64,000 nt of DNA, taken from positions 9,677,533 to 9,741,532 of the forward strand of contig CP099840.1 of assembly GCA_030062745.1 (NCBI GenBank), written 5' to 3'. Below the pieces are notes generated by a model. It was not told the origin of the DNA. It made no database searches and saw nothing but the letters and a program-made list of their open reading frames with translations. Numbering within the stretch: the stretch's first letter is position 1; the number at the start of each line of letters is the position of its first letter. The translations under genes and the position numbers were made by a program. This DNA comes from Capitulum mitella. Its lineage: Eukaryota > Arthropoda > Thecostraca > Pollicipedomorpha > Pollicipedidae. Positions 12,169 to 25,230 of this stretch are shown piece by piece.

Positions 12169-15100
12169 CGACACGGTACGCAGACGGGTCGAGGCAGGGC
12201 TTCTGGCCGATCGCTGACGAAAGACGCTCCCTGACAGACGAACTGGAGGTGTACTTACACACAATTCCGCAGTACCGTTCCGGAGGGTCAACGCGTTGGC
12301 TGGTTGAAGAGCGAGCTGACTCCGTTCCGTCGACCCGTATGGGAAGGGCGTCCGCTTTGCGGCTTGCCCAAAGGGCCAACGAGGCGAATGAATGACAAAA
12401 CCAACGGTCCCGAACTGTAAACACTCGTGAAGAACACGGGCAACTGTCGACAACAAATGTTTGACGTCTGACAAGATCATCATAGATCAGGTAATCTGAC
12501 GTTATAACCTGAATCACGGATTCGGTTTTACGGCACTGTCTGACGTCCCTATCCGACGCCACAACCTGGGAAAACTCATCGGGACGCCATAAGTGACCAG
12601 CGTAAGGCCATGTAAGTCACACGACCTGGCGTGACCTCAGCTGACATTTGCCACGATCTCTGGTGCAGCTCGCAGCGCTGATGAGGTTGTGATAGAGAAA
12701 GCACGGTGTTACGGATGAAAATAGTTAATTTACGCGCTTCCAGTGAAATTCTACGCCGGTGACATTTCAAAGGCGAATGATCATCCTAAATTTCATTTGA
12801 CCTGACGGCTTACGTTGATCTTGGGAAATTTTTTGCGATGATATCCGTTATTACAGCAAACAACATTCATTTCGTAATACAGTTCGCTTCTTTTGGCTAT
12901 TCGTATACCGTTGATATGTTTCTGAAGCGGTCGGTATAATTCTGTCTTTACAGCGGTCTTTTTGTTTTGACCTGGCATGTGACTATCATTTCCGCCGAGG
13001 TCATTATTTGGGACACTTAACGGCTTGCAGGGCTGCTAACAATCGATTTCCGTCCGAACGTTTGAATTCCTTCTTTTTTGTGGAGGGAGACGGGTTGGGG
13101 CAAAAAGTGCTCCCAGTGACTGGTGGGTAGCGTTACACCTTATTCGGCGCCTGAATAAAACCCCTTCGATCATGTGCCGGTGTAAAGAATTCCAATGCGT
13201 GGCCGCCGTTCGTCGACCGATGCGGCTGTCGCCGGCTGTCGACACTGGCAAATGACGCCACCGGATGTGGGTCCGGCGCGATCGCCAGGTCATCTGCGGC
13301 CGGCCGGCGCGCCGTCAGACCGGGATCGGAGAGTCGGAGCCGCCGCGGACCGCTTAAGGCGGGCTGGCCTCTCTCAGGGTCTGCGGGCCATGGTGATGAC
13401 GGCGGCCGGCTTTGATGGAGACGATAGCATCGGACAAGGTATTCACGGATTCATGTCTGGTAAAAGCGCGCTCCGGGGCCGGGATGGTAGGGGAATGCGT
13501 GGGCATGTGATCGGTGGAGACAAACACACGCCGCAGACATCGTCCGCGGGCATCCAGCGGGTCGGGTGAATTCAGCACGTTTGGAATTCCAGCCGTTTTC
13601 GATCGACGTCGGACATTTTTGCTCTTTTCTATTGTTATCCCTCGCACGGAGGTGCGGCTAGGGGCCAGTGACTGATGTCACATGTTGCCCCTGAGGCGGC
13701 CTGGCGGTAACCGGGACCGGAGGGCGTGGCTCCGGAGCGTGTTCGGAGCCGGCGCCGAAATCGTCCCGGCTGCCACTCGAGCCCATCGGTGGTCCTGGCG
13801 ACCGGCTGTCACGGGTTCGGCAACAAAGGCCGGCGCCTTATGCGGCGCGACTCGGAAACTGTCTGGATCGGGTGACCGAACCGCTGGCAGGGCCCCGGAG
13901 AAATCGACGGCCGATATTGTCGCTCCCCCTCTCCCCAAGCCGCTGACCCCGCTTCCTTACCGACCGCTCTCCGAACCTCTGGTCTGAGTCATTCCCTTCT
14001 GCGCTTCCACTCCAAGGACGCTAAATCGGGCCATGTTCGGTGTGCTAGCAAAGTGAGAGGCAAGGTGACCGACGGTGTAATGAGGACGTTGTGAATTGGA
14101 TGGCGCACGATTTGTAGCGATATAAACAAAAACTTTTTCAAAGTTGCGCGGCACTGTAGGATCGCACGAGCCCGCAGCCCGGCACACCGACCTGGGTAAA
14201 AGCATTCGGAAGCGCAGCAAACCGTACCAAAGACAACAGCACCGTAACGTCGCCGTAGGCGGCGGCTGATTGTGACCAGATTGGGACATCGGCCGGCGCC
14301 AGGGAGGTTCTGGGTGCGGCCCCAAAACGCAGCGGACCTGCGGCATCCACTTCCGTGGGTGCAGTTGCCCAGCCCGAGCGGGCGTCACGCAACTCTGGTG
14401 GACGGCGGGCTCCGCCCAGCCGGCAGCGGCGGCGGCGCCCCGTCTCCGACAGCGGGTTCGGCCGGTCGCGTCCGGCGGCCGATGTGTGCCCGGCGTCACG
14501 GCTGAGCCGCAGCTCGTCGACCAGGGGAACGGACTCGGTGCCCGGGGCTTTGTTTGCTGCAGGCTCGTGATTGCGGTACTGCAGCAGACGGTCGCCGGCC
14601 GGCCGCCGTCCCTGGACGGGCCCTGGTTGCCAGGACCGAGGGGAGGGGAAGGGAGCAGCGACCAGCCCGGCGTCCTTGAGTGCAGACCGGCCGGCGGCAG
14701 GCACCGTTCGAATAGGATCCGCTCTAGCGGGCTCCGGCAGCGGCGCGGCCGGGTGTTAAAGCCCGTCCCGCCGAACAGCCCACAGGGGCCCGCTTAACAA
14801 CCCACGGCGGCCCCCTGCACGGCCAGACAACGACCCGCTGAACGGCGTAACAGCGGCCCCTGTCCCGACGCGTCCGCCATAACCACGTCGCACGGTGCGG
14901 TGACAACCAACAGCTGACGCCAAGGAACGCGATTACAGGACACCGATTTGTCCGCGAAGGCGTCGAGCTGAACAAACATTAGTCACCGATTTGTGCGGCG
15001 TGGTACTCATGCGTGCCCAGTTCAGATGAGTGCAAGATATTCTAAGACACTTCAGGCAAGTTCGCAAGGTCGGTGCTGACGTGGCTATAGGGTTTGGCGG

Positions 15101-15841
15101 GCACTCGTTTGCCTAATGGTTTCGACTGTACTACGCACCGTTATTGAGTGGACGTACTTTTATCGTTATAGTGAGCCTTTCCTTTGGAGTCGAATATGAC
15201 GCTTGTTTGGGAATCTGATACGGACTTATCAGCAGCTACGGTATGTTGAAGCTGATGATGCACTTGGACCAGAAAAAAAACGTAATGTTGCTTTGTGCCG
15301 AATTCAGTCGATGCAGGCGGAAAGGTCGCACGGCAGGCGATCGGTCTCAGCTCGCTGTGGTTGCTGGCGCCGCGTAGTGCCTGAATAGGGCTGCTCCCGA
15401 TGTTGTGTAATGGAGACATACAAAGACCGCAGGACGCTCTCCATTTAGGAGTCAGCCACAAAACCCTGGAAGCATTCCGCCGCCGAACTGTGCACCGCGC
15501 CTCGGCGGTGTGGAGATGTGGCACAAGTCGTCTCTGGACGCCACCGCTGCGCAATGTCCGGCGGCAGCCGGAAACCAGAGCGCCGCCGCCGATAGTGGCT
15601 GGTAAGATTCGTCACGACGGCGCTAGCTGGACGGATGCGTCCGCGGCCGACGCGTCTCTCTAGTCAGCCCGTGCAGTCGTGACGCGTCCGGCGGCGCGAC
15701 ATGGGCCTGGTGACGTGCTGTATGCCGCTTGAACGCCTCTCGCCCGTGCTGCTGGGCTACACGTCAGCGCCGGAGTGGGCCCGTCGCAGGTGAGCCGCCG
15801 TCGGCGCGGCTCAGCCCGCCTCATTGCTGTCTCCCTCCGCC
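12169..15841. other. Non-coding stretch, no gene seen
   Basis: Alternating AT-richer (12.4-13.1 kb, 15.0-15.3 kb) and GC-rich parts. I checked the longer open frames at 13.7-14.8 kb on both strands and found no domain signature or splice structure. Confidence 0.4.
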
Positions 15842-16115
15842 CTCCGTCCGTCCCGTTCTCCCCCCTGTCTCCCACCCTCCTATGTCCCTCCCTATTCTCT
15901 TCCCCTGTCTCCCCCGCCCTCAGTCCCTCCCGTTCCCCCCTGTCTCCCACCCTCCTATGTCCCTTCCGTCCTCCCCCTCCCTGTCTCCCACCCTCCTATG
16001 TCCCTCCCACTCTCTCCCCCTGTCTCCCCCCGCCCTCTGTCCCTCCCACTCTCTCCCCCTGTCTCCCACCCTCCTCTCTCTCCCCCCTCTCTCTCTCTCC
16101 CTCTCGCAGGATAGA
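15842..16115. repeat. CT-rich minisatellite
   Basis: The array is pyrimidine-rich and built of units like CCTGTCTCCCACCCTCCTAT followed by GTCCCTCCCACTCTCTCCCC, about 40 bases, in several imperfect copies. Its reading frames (Pro/Ser/Leu on +, Arg/Glu/Gly on -) are repeat artefacts. Confidence 0.85.
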
Positions 16116-18376
16116 CTGAGTATGAGGATCGCCCCTCTGGAACACTGCACCCAGTTGGACAATATTGCTCTACGTGTGGTAATGTTCTGAGGCTTGGTAG
16201 CAGGATCAATGGGCCAGTCTTGAACTCCTTTGTGTCCCGTCTTTGTGCCAAGCGCACGTGTCGGTTGTGAGACAGAATTCCTGGAGACACCATGTGTTAT
16301 CATTACTGGTTCTCGGCAGATAGAGGCATGATCCGATGATTCATTTGGCTGCCCATGCATAATCTGCTCTGCAGTTACCAGGAGCACGGTGGGGTTGTCT
16401 TTGTTCAGGACTTGAAACAAACCCCAGGTCGGCGATATCACAAATCCTGTGCTTGGCAGGAAAACCCAGGCATGCTGAGATGATGAGGAGTGATCGGTGG
16501 TATAAAGATAAAAGATGTAGGAGGAGGGGGTCGCCTTGATGGGCGGCAAGTAATGGGAAGCTTTCTGGCCATCTTCGTACGAGTGCTCATGATGCCAACT
16601 GGGCCAGTTCAAAGCCTATGGATGACACCGCGATGTGCACGCCGTAGCAGATTGGGCCGCACGGTCGGTGCCGGCGTCTCCTGCGTCCCCACAACTGCCA
16701 GCGATAGGCCTGCCGTCAGCCCCGCTTCAGGCTGCTCGCTGCGTCGGCCGCGGATCGTTGTAAGGCGCAAACCTGTCTTTATCTTGTCTGACGTCCGCGT
16801 GACATTGTTGACCCGAGGGCTTGAGGTCCGACCCCGACTGGCAGATTGGATGGGCCTGCTTTTAGGTGGAAAACAGTTTTGAATCGCCGAATGCCATTTT
16901 GGGGTCATTTTCTCGCATTGTTCCTGAAAACCCTTGAAGCGAAACATCGTTATCTCCCAGATCGTGATATAACGTTATACAACGTATACCATATCGTTCA
17001 ATAAAATATTTGGGCTCCGTAACGTACAGAAACCATGCCAAAGCGATCACGTTCATTGTCAATTGTTGCATTTCATTCCGCAGTCCTTTGTCGAGGAAGA
17101 CCACGGCGATTCGTGCAGTTCCTGTCGGTATTCGTATCGGCCCATCCTCTCAGGGCCGCTGGAGCCCGGCCATGAACGGCTGGCCGAAGGCGAGCCTAGC
17201 GGTCCGGACCACTCCCACTGCGCTGAAGCTCCCGCTCATATCGATTGGCGTGCACAAATCCGTGTCAAAGTCAAGGCGGACCCGACCTGTTGCATTGGTA
17301 CATACGGCGCAGTGCGCTACCTTCCCCGATATGGCCTGCAAACAATGGCGATTTGTGTCAAGGTCTTCTGACTGGCCGCAGCGGGCCGGCAGGCACCGAC
17401 CGGGCTGGGGAGGGTGTGGGTCAGACTGGGGACGGCACAGGCCCCACTGACGATCCGGAGAACGGTACGGGGCGTTATAGTCTGACTGAGGTCGATACAG
17501 GTCGGCGGGACTGTGGACGGTACGAGCCGGCCTGGGGACATCTCAGGCCGGACGAGGACGCCACAGGCTGGACTGGGCTCGCTGCATGGTGAGACGTGGC
17601 TGATTGGTCCGGGGCCAGCGTGAGACTGCTGGACGAGGTCCGACCCTGAGCGGCGGCGTCCGTCCGGCGATCGGGCGGCTCCAGCTCCGGCGGTCGGCGG
17701 TCGCAGCTGGCGGCGGCCCGGGGCCCGGCGCGCCCTTGACGCCGCGCCGCCGTATATGGCAGGCCGGAATCTGCGGCCCGGCGGCCGCGTATCGCGCCTG
17801 TTCCGCCCCAAGACGCCGCCGTGTGGGATGATCAATCGCGCTCGACCTTCCGCACGCAGCGAACCTACCACTCACCGTCTCGACCGATGAAAGCGAGAGT
17901 GGAGGAAGCGGTGTTCGGTCGCCGCTCGTCCGCGCCGCGTGGCCCGAGTCAGCAGCTAGTAGTCTCCTCGTCCTACTCAGAGTCACGCTGACCTGACTCA
18001 GCGGCTAGTAGCCTCCCCGACCTATTCAGAGTCACATTGGTCCGAGGGGTCATCGTCGCTGAATCTCTCGTGTCCGCTGCGCAGGGAAGGCTTATGACTC
18101 GGCCGATATGTGGGCCATGCCGAGAGCGCCGGACCCAGCGGTCACGGCACGTCGGAAGCGCCGGATACCGAACACCGACGCCATTGGCGAGACCACCTGT
18201 GACGGTCGCCCTGCCGGGAGTGCAGCTGGCGGAGCCCGGGGTCCACCTGCGGCAGCCGAACGGTCACTTGTGTCCACACGTGTTGGTCGGCCGGCCGGCC
18301 GGCCGAAGGTGTCACGGTCGGCAGCCGTCGGCCCGCCGGCATTGGCACCGCGCCGCGCGCGACGGCGGCGGCCGCC
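16116..18376. other. Non-coding, becoming CpG-rich towards the 18377 exon
   Basis: No gene is recognised in 16.1-17.6 kb. From about 17.6 kb the sequence is very GC- and CpG-rich up to the start codon at 18377, consistent with a promoter/5' UTR for the short Doa form. A palindromic GGCCGGCCGGCCGGCC run lies at about 18290-18305. Confidence 0.4.
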
Positions 18377-18586
18377 ATGCACGTGTTTGTGTACCTGCGC
18401 CGCCTGCGGCTGAGGTCGGTGTTTCTGCCCGGCAGCTCGGAGCGCTACGACCGCTTCGGCAGCGGCGAGAGACGCCACCAGCCGCGCTCCGGCCGGCGGC
18501 GGCACTCGTCCAGCCCCTCTTCGGCCGGCCGCCGCCACCGACCGAGACTGAACCGGCGCGCCAAAGGCGACAGCTACGACAGCCAG
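18377..18586 (+). CDS. Doa: Candidate alternative first coding exon of Doa, short form
   Basis: The exon has 70 codons. It opens in an ideal context, GCCGCCATGC, and ends at AGCCAG|GTGAGT in phase 0. The peptide starts MHVFVYLRRLRLRSVFLPGS and becomes basic and Ser-rich (RRHSSSPSSAGRRHRPRLNRRAK, shown here only to name its character). CLK/Doa kinases typically carry such an Arg/Ser-rich N-terminus, used for nuclear location and binding SR proteins. Its phase matches the shared exon at 33798, giving a predicted 430-residue kinase, close to usual short CLK/DOA sizes. Assignment to Doa rests on composition, strand and phase, not on a recognised homologous peptide. Confidence 0.6.
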
Positions 18587-18639
18587 GTGAGTCCCGCCAG
18601 CCGGAGTCGCCGGTATCCCGGGTCACGGCGGCTCATCAC

Positions 18640-18812
18640 CGCTGGCTGGTGATCAGCGCTCAGTCTTTGGCGCCGGGTACTGGAGACCGTTCACCGCCCT
18701 GTGGGACCGGGTGTTTCAGTGCTTGGTCGCCAGTCGGTGGGGACTGATGGTGGGTACTGTTCCCCGCACGGTGGGACCGGGCACTAAGCGTTGATCACCA
18801 GTCAGTGGGGAC
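18640..18812. repeat. GGTGGGACCGGG-type minisatellite block 1
   Basis: Imperfect units of about 34-60 bases contain CGGTGGGACCGGGCACTAAG and TGATCACCAGTCAGTGGGGA. Related units recur at 20755-20842 and 21640-21745. Confidence 0.55.
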
Positions 18813-18823
18813 AGGAAGGGGGT

Positions 18824-19112
18824 CAGGAGCGGATCCGGTATTCTGCCGAGGAAAGGGGGGGGGGTGAATGGCTAGCGCGGGGTCCCCTCCCGGGCGGGCC
18901 CCTCCACCATTTTTCCCCTTCAGATATGAAAAAAACGTTGATATGCTGGGGCCCAGGGGAAGCATTTCATACAATTTTGCGTTTTCACCGTATAAAGTAA
19001 TCGAACAAAATTCAAGCCCGTCCCTTATTGCGGAAAATTTTGCGTTTTGTTCCCCTAAAAAGTGGCCGAAATACGACAACGGCAGGATTTTAGGCAGCTG
19101 CGTCCCTCCCTG
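18824..19112. mobile_element. Possible short hAT-like non-autonomous element
   Basis: The left end CAGGAGCGGATCCGG has the look of hAT-type termini. The interior has GGGGTCCCC...GGGGCCCAGGGG hairpin-like sequence, and the right side ends GCGTCCCTCCCTG, a weak inverted match. The flanks show no target duplication, so the boundaries and even the identity are uncertain. Confidence 0.25.
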
Positions 19113-19129
19113 TATTTGAAATGTCGGGT

Positions 19130-20640
19130 CTGTGTCTGGTTCAAGAACCCTCTACCCCGTTCTAGTTTCTGGAGACTTTTTTGCTAAGGTCATGTTCCCT
19201 CTTGCACTTACAGGGGCACTTTTGGTGGTCTCAGGCCGTCTGCCGTGTCAGAGCCCCCTAGTGGTGTTAGGTTCCTTTTACAGTTTCGCGTGTCTCTAGG
19301 GACGTCTCAGGAGCTCTTCTGGTACTTTGATGAGCACCTCGGGCAGTTTCATGGACCCAGCTGGCAGTTTCGGGGGTACTTCAGACATCTCAGGTTCCCT
19401 CCTGTCGTCCCTGGGGAATTTTGGCCGTCTAAGGAGCCCCTCAGGCAGCAACAAGGGCCCTCTACAAATCTCTTCCTGCCGTTAGAGTCGCCTCTGTCAT
19501 TGCTGTAGGTCCTTTGGCTGGTTCATGAGCTGTCTGGACGTCTCAAAGTTTAGTAGTTTCAGGGGACCCTTTGCTCGTTTCAGGGGCCCATGTTGCTAGA
19601 GACTTCTAGTTAGCAGTCTGTAAGGCCCCTCTTTTGCAGTCTCAGTGGACCCCCTGCTGCCCTAGGTTTCTCTCTTGTTGTTTCTGGGGAACATTTTTGC
19701 CGTCTCATGGACCCTGTAGTACCTACCAAAGACCTTTTGGCGATTTCAGGACCCCTGTCCGGTGTTGTGGGTCCTCTGAACATGTCCGATGGTCTCCATG
19801 GCTGTATTCCTCCGTTGCATGGGATGTATCTGGCAGTCTAAGGACCCCTCTAGCGGTTCAGGTGCCTTTGCTGGTGCTTCAGGAGTCTCACTCATGTCAC
19901 TCACGCAGTCTCATGAGGACGTTTTTCGTGCCAGGAGCCCGCCTAACACACTCGGGGGCACTCTGGCCATCCAGGGTCCCCATACTGCCTTAGGTCCTCT
20001 TATCATCTTTGCCTTTTTGGCCTTTTTGGCGTCTCTATTTGGCGGTCTCAGGGGCTATCTGCCGTGTCCATCTTGTCGTCTCAGGACCCACCTGGCCTTC
20101 CCGGGGCCCCCCTGACTGCATCAAGAACTCCTCAGGATATTCAGCCCGTCTGGCTGGCCTAGGTCTCCTCATGCCGTGCTAAGCACCCTCTTAGTTCTTG
20201 CCGTCTCAGGGACTTCTCTGGCACTTTTAGCGGTCTCATGAACCCTTTCCGTGTTGGGCCCCTCTTGCGGTCCCGGGGGCCCTTGGAAAGTTTTAGGGGC
20301 CCTTCTGTTCATCTTAGGGAACATATTGCCGACTTGAGGTCTCATTAACGCTTCCGGAGGACCTCTGACTGCATCAGGAACCTTTACTTTCACACAGTTC
20401 CATGAAACTTTTTTGGGGTCCCAATGCCGTCCTAGGGACTCAGTCCTCATCTTGGCCGTCTCAAGGGTCCTGTGACCCCTCTGGCGGTCTCGGGGGCAAT
20501 CTTGTTTTCCAACAGGGCCGTGTTGGAGCCCTGTTGTGGTTTCGGCCTCTTTGGGAACTTCAGTTGCCCTTCTATGCGTCTCAGGAATCATCTAACCCTC
20601 CCAGGGGCCCCCTGACTGGATCAAGAACCCACCACGTTTT
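19130..20640. repeat. Old degenerate minisatellite
   Basis: Across 1.5 kb, phrases such as GCCGTCTCAGGGACC, GGCGGTCTCGGGGGC, AGGGGCCC and CCCCTCTGGCGGTCTC recur every 30-35 bases or so with heavy divergence and phase slips. The pattern is best explained by a decayed tandem array. I see no coding signal, although some long open frames result. Confidence 0.55.
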
Positions 20641-20754
20641 CACAGAGACGCCGTGGTGACAGATACCGCTCATACGGGCCGCTTCGGGGCCGCCGTGGGG
20701 CCCGTTTAAGGCGGGGGGGGGGCGGTCCCCATCCCCCTTGGGTCGGCGCCTGGA

Positions 20755-20842
20755 CTTTCACCGTCCGGTGGGGCCGGGCAGTAAGTGCTCATCACCACCC
20801 GTTGGGCCGAGTAGGAAGTGCTCATCACCGCCAGCGGCGGCT
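20755..20842. repeat. GGTGGGGCCGGGCAG minisatellite block 2
   Basis: Two to three units like CCGGTGGGGCCGGGCAGTAA followed by GTGCTCATCACCA are present, related to the blocks at 18640-18812 and 21640-21745. Confidence 0.6.
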
Positions 20843-21639
20843 CTTCATTAGATGCAAGTGAGGAAGTAGCTCACTGAAAATATCGTGAAATGTGGAATTA
20901 AAACCTGCGTGTAAAAACATCGTTTAGAAAATTTAATGCATGAATAAGCTGGAATAATGTGCTCATTTTGTTCCGCATTCATCAACATAGCAGGGAACAT
21001 GCCCACAAAGATGCTTATGCCCCACGCCATGCCGCATCCCCCGTTGACCCTTGCTGCTCCCTTAAGCATACAGCGCAAGGCGGCCGTAGAATTACATATC
21101 TGCATTTCATATTAATTCAGAATGTTAGATACAGGAGCGTAGGAATATTCTGAAAAGTGGAGAGGGCGGAAGAGACGTTTTTCCCTTAGGGTTAATGTTA
21201 AATTTCCTAAAAGGTGCGGGGCATGGCCCCTGGCCCCATCTGTTCCTACGTCTTTGGTGAGATATACGTTTTGGAGCTGTGCACAAATGATTCAATAATA
21301 TGATTGTATGTCCTCAATAGCGACGATCATTTACGCGCCCTTGAAACGGGAGAGAACTTTCCACCTGAGGCGCTGGACGTGAGCGTATTGTGATTTTCTT
21401 TCTTTGCGCAGACTTGCGTGGATGCCCAGTTTGCTCTAGCTTTCTTCGCAAATGCAGACAAAACACGGACAGTGGCCATGTAACATGTCATTTCTTTTGT
21501 ATGTGTCGACCTGAACAGGGTCGGATAGCATATGCGGTTTAATAGTGAGACAACGTACATAAGGACAGCTGTATATAAGGCGGTTTGGTGTCACATTTGC
21601 GCTGTACCTCGTGTGTTTGTGAGACCACGAGCCGCCGCT
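20843..21639. other. AT-richer spacer, no gene seen
   Basis: The stretch lies between two blocks of the same minisatellite. No exon or complete repeat is recognised. Confidence 0.4.
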
Positions 21640-21745
21640 GAACACCACCCGGTGGGGCGGAGCAGTAAGAACTGCTCATCACCCGGTGGGGCCGGCCAGT
21701 ATGTGCTGATCACCAGCCGGTGGGGCCGGCAGTGAGTCAGCTCGT
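21640..21745. repeat. GGTGGGGCCGGCCAG minisatellite block 3
   Basis: Three units are seen, for example CCCGGTGGGGCGGAGCAGTA and CCGGTGGGGCCGGCCAGTAT, each followed by a GCTCATCACC- or GCTGATCACC-type tail. Confidence 0.6.
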
Positions 21746-23328
21746 GCGGCCGGTGGCCAGCGTGCCTGGTCTGGCGCCGTTCGCCGACAGAGACGGCCAG
21801 TGCGGCGCCCGGCGCGGTCGGCCGCCACCGAGTGACTGACCTCTGACTAGTGGCGCCGGCGTGGGTGACTAACCCTGCCCGCCGGCTGCCGGCCACAGAG
21901 CGGCCGTTGGCAGTGCCGACTCGGCCGGCCGCCGAGACCCGCCAGCTGGGAACCTGGCGGCGCGAGGGGGAGGGGTTGGGGGGGGTTCCAGCCGGCTGAC
22001 GGCGGGAGTCCGCCTGCAGTCGGCCTCTGAAAGAATTGCACGTCTTCTGAGCATTTCCAGTGGGTTCAGTGGCGTGGCCGTGTGAGAAGAGAACCTGGTA
22101 ACCTGTCTGCTTCCTTCGAGCATGCCAAAATGGTCGGCTGCCCGTTCGCCATTCCAATGCCCTTCGTCCTTGGAGTCCTTTTCTTTTTCCCCTCTTTTCA
22201 TTTCGTCCCCGTGTTTATTTCTGCACGTGTGCATGTGAGCCCGACTGTGAACTCACACGAGCGTGAATCGTCTGGTTTGGCGGAGTGAGCGGTCAGGCGC
22301 GGTAGCCGCCCAGCGCTGTGACACGTCAGACCGGCCCTGGACAGGCCGGGCCGGCCAGCCGGCTGACTCATCGAGTCAGGACCAGGTCCAGTCGCTGAGG
22401 TCGGCGCTTAGCACGGACGGCCAGGCGGAGGTCAGACGGGCCGCGCCGCACACGCCGCTGAATATTTCGGCAGTTGGTCACGGTTTTCACGTCCGGGGCA
22501 TCGCCGGCGACTCTGTGTTTTGGCCGACCCGCGAAGGCGTGCCGCGTTCGGCAAGGGCCGGCGTCGTCGCCATATTTGGCGCAGTCGGCCGTTGGAGTGG
22601 GGACGCCGGCCAGGTATGCGCGTCTGGGCGGCGGCCGCACATCCTTCAACCGTTTTTTGTTATCTCCCAACACCTGGCCAATGCACACTGCGTGGCCCCG
22701 ATTCCCTGGGAAAGCGACTGCTTCCTTTTGTACTGTATCCATCCAACGTGCACCACTCGCTCTGTTGTCGACTGTCTGCACTGGTGCTCGGCTGCCACTG
22801 AAGACAGCAGTCGCTGCAACAGCCGCCGCCCGCCCAGATGGACTCCCACGTTGTCCGAGAACTATCGGTCTCAGTTGCCCCGACGTTGCACTGCACACTC
22901 TCCCCACATTTCACTTACGCCGAGGGTCATCGCGTCAGCACGGAGCTGCTGGTCTCGTCCAGAAATGGTCTCGTCCAGAAAATCCAGACATCTCGTCCAG
23001 GACGTCCTGCACCAGCGCTCCGTTGGCGAACATGTGCGACCTCAGAATCGTCACCAGACGTGTTCGGTGCGCGGCCTCTGCCCGGTCGTCTGCCGGAACT
23101 GCCGGACGACGGAGGGCTCGGACTATCAGAGGACTCGGACCGGCGCCGCCGCACGCCCGCCCTGACGGCGGCGCGCCGCACCTGCTGCTGCGCGTCGCTG
23201 CCGTCGGGTGCCGCTGGCGGCGCGTCGGCCTCGACGATGCGGCGGCGCTCCTGGCAGCCGGCGCCGGTCTAATTTTACAGGCGGCTCGTGATAGATGGGG
23301 GCCGGTGGCAACTGGTGACGAGACCGGG
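21746..23328. other. Non-coding GC-rich stretch
   Basis: Long overlapping open frames occur on both strands at 22.3-23.5 kb. They are open in several frames at once, lack domains and end in a GCC repeat, so I treat them as a consequence of high GC. Confidence 0.4.

Positions 23329-23368
<40 letters not shown>
23329..23368. repeat. GCC trinucleotide repeat, about 13 units
   Basis: A pure GCC/GGC run. It encodes poly-Ala, poly-Pro or poly-Arg (or poly-Gly on -) depending on frame, but no gene is supported here. Confidence 0.95.
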
Positions 23369-25230
23369 AGCACAGGGCAGATGGACTCGCCGGCCGTTAC
23401 AGCGCCGACCCAACAGCGCGCGACCCTAGTGCAGCCGGGCCAGGCGCCTCGCCGGTGTGGCTGAATTGCTAGCACAGTGCTGTTGCGCCAGATTTCTCGC
23501 AGTCACGAGCCGGTCGGGTGGTTGTGGCAGTTGACGGGCCAATGAACAACGGGTAAACTGCACACAGCGAGAAGCATCGAGTCTTCCGTGGCTTCAGCTC
23601 TGGAGACGTCCTGAGGAGGTGTGATCTTTCTAAAAAAAAAAAAAACGAAACAAAATGAGACGAACAACACGTATGGAAAAAAGCTCGCTCCAAGGTCCGA
23701 TGAGCACCAAGAAAATGTGGGCTTCAACTGACTTCTGGCAAGAAAATGAGATTTTCCTCAAAATAACGTGACAACAGGTGTTCGGGGCGATGACTCCAAA
23801 CATGCCATTCAGTGGTATTTTCGTTCATTCCTCAGTTAATAAAACTGAACTCAAGCTTAGGGATTCCCACTATTTTTTTGAAACGGACATGTACTTCTTG
23901 GTTTCGAAAATTTTCACGTCACAGGCAGATAGACAATTCCCATAATAATGCGAATCACCTTTATCATTTCCGCTACTTTGCTGTCCACCTAACATGGGCA
24001 AGTTTTCATATGGCACGTCTGTCTGTGTGTCAACCAGTTTTTGTAAGCCGTTAATGGTAACGCAAAGTACGCAGTGGGATAATTCGTGAATGGGATAAGC
24101 CAGTCGATGGTATGGGCTTGGTTACACTGTTTACGGCGGTGACAGTACCACTATGGTATTGTCATATTGCCATATGGTAGCACGCTGCATGTAAATTGAC
24201 ATGTGGATTAGAGTATTGTCACTGTCTGCGCTTGCAGGTGTGCCAAAGAGTGGGTTTTTGAATAAAATCTTTTGGGTGGGCAATTTTTCATTGAGTTTCA
24301 CTCGAAGCATTGTGGATGAAGGGAACATTAACGCCATCCTTACGTTACGAATGTTTACCAAAGTCCGTGAAAAGATGTTGTGAAGAAAGCCACAGGTGTC
24401 TAACATTTGAAATGCCGGCGGCGTCATGCGCGGTGTTCAGAAAATTACTTAAAAGAATAGAATACCATTTAAGAAGAGGAGGGAACTCCAGAAGGGTGTT
24501 TGACTTGTTTACCCGTTTCCAAGGCCCCAGCGCCGTCCCCGCTTTTCTAAACACCCGCAGCTAAGATCTGTTGAAAAAGCCAAGGCTAATCCGTCCCTTG
24601 CACATTTTGCGTGGACAAGAATCGGCCATACTTTTCCGAGACAACAGAGCCCGTCGGTGGGCGGCTTTCGTCTGACGAACTGGTGTTGATCCCAGTCCGT
24701 CAGACCACGATCGGTCCCGATGGCGAAGTCCGAGTGAAACCACCAGGGCCTGTCATCGGTCGCCACCGCTCAAGGCCTCGTGACGAGCGGCTCTGCCATA
24801 AAAGGTGCACTTCGCCGCAATCTAGGTGTGGTGGCCGAAAAGAAAATTCCGCAAAACTGCCACGATTCGGCCCAAACCGCACGGTAGCGGCCCGATTTGG
24901 ACGGTGGCCGGCGGGTCCGTGACTGGGGGTGCATAGCAGCGGCTCGACGTGGTGCCGCCACTGACGATGACTGGCCGTCGGCCGCCTCCGTGCGCCGCTA
25001 TCGCCGGCTGACGCCGCTATCCGCTGCGGCATGCAGCCGGGTTGGCGCCGCTGTACCGCGTGCAGCGCCCAAATCCTGTTAGCCTTGGTTTTTCTGGCCT
25101 GTCCGGCCGGGCCGTGTATCTGATGCCGCCGTCGCCGCCGTCACCATTGCCGGACGGTCTCCGCACCAGACGGGCTCGCTGCCGGGGCCGGCCTGCAAAG
25201 GCGCCGGCTGCTGCCGTGACGGACTGTCAC
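23369..25230. other. Non-coding stretch, no gene seen
   Basis: AT-rich from about 23.6 to 24.5 kb with an A run at 23633-23645, then GC-rich. No exon is recognised. Confidence 0.4.

Noticed and set aside
18824-19112. hAT-like element with certain boundaries
   Set aside because: No target duplication and only a weak inverted match at the right end, so it is kept only as a low-confidence feature.
22263-23472. Frames of 300 and 332 codons ending in poly-Ala
   Set aside because: Two overlapping frames are open together in GC-rich DNA, the peptide lacks any domain, and the poly-Ala comes from a GCC repeat.
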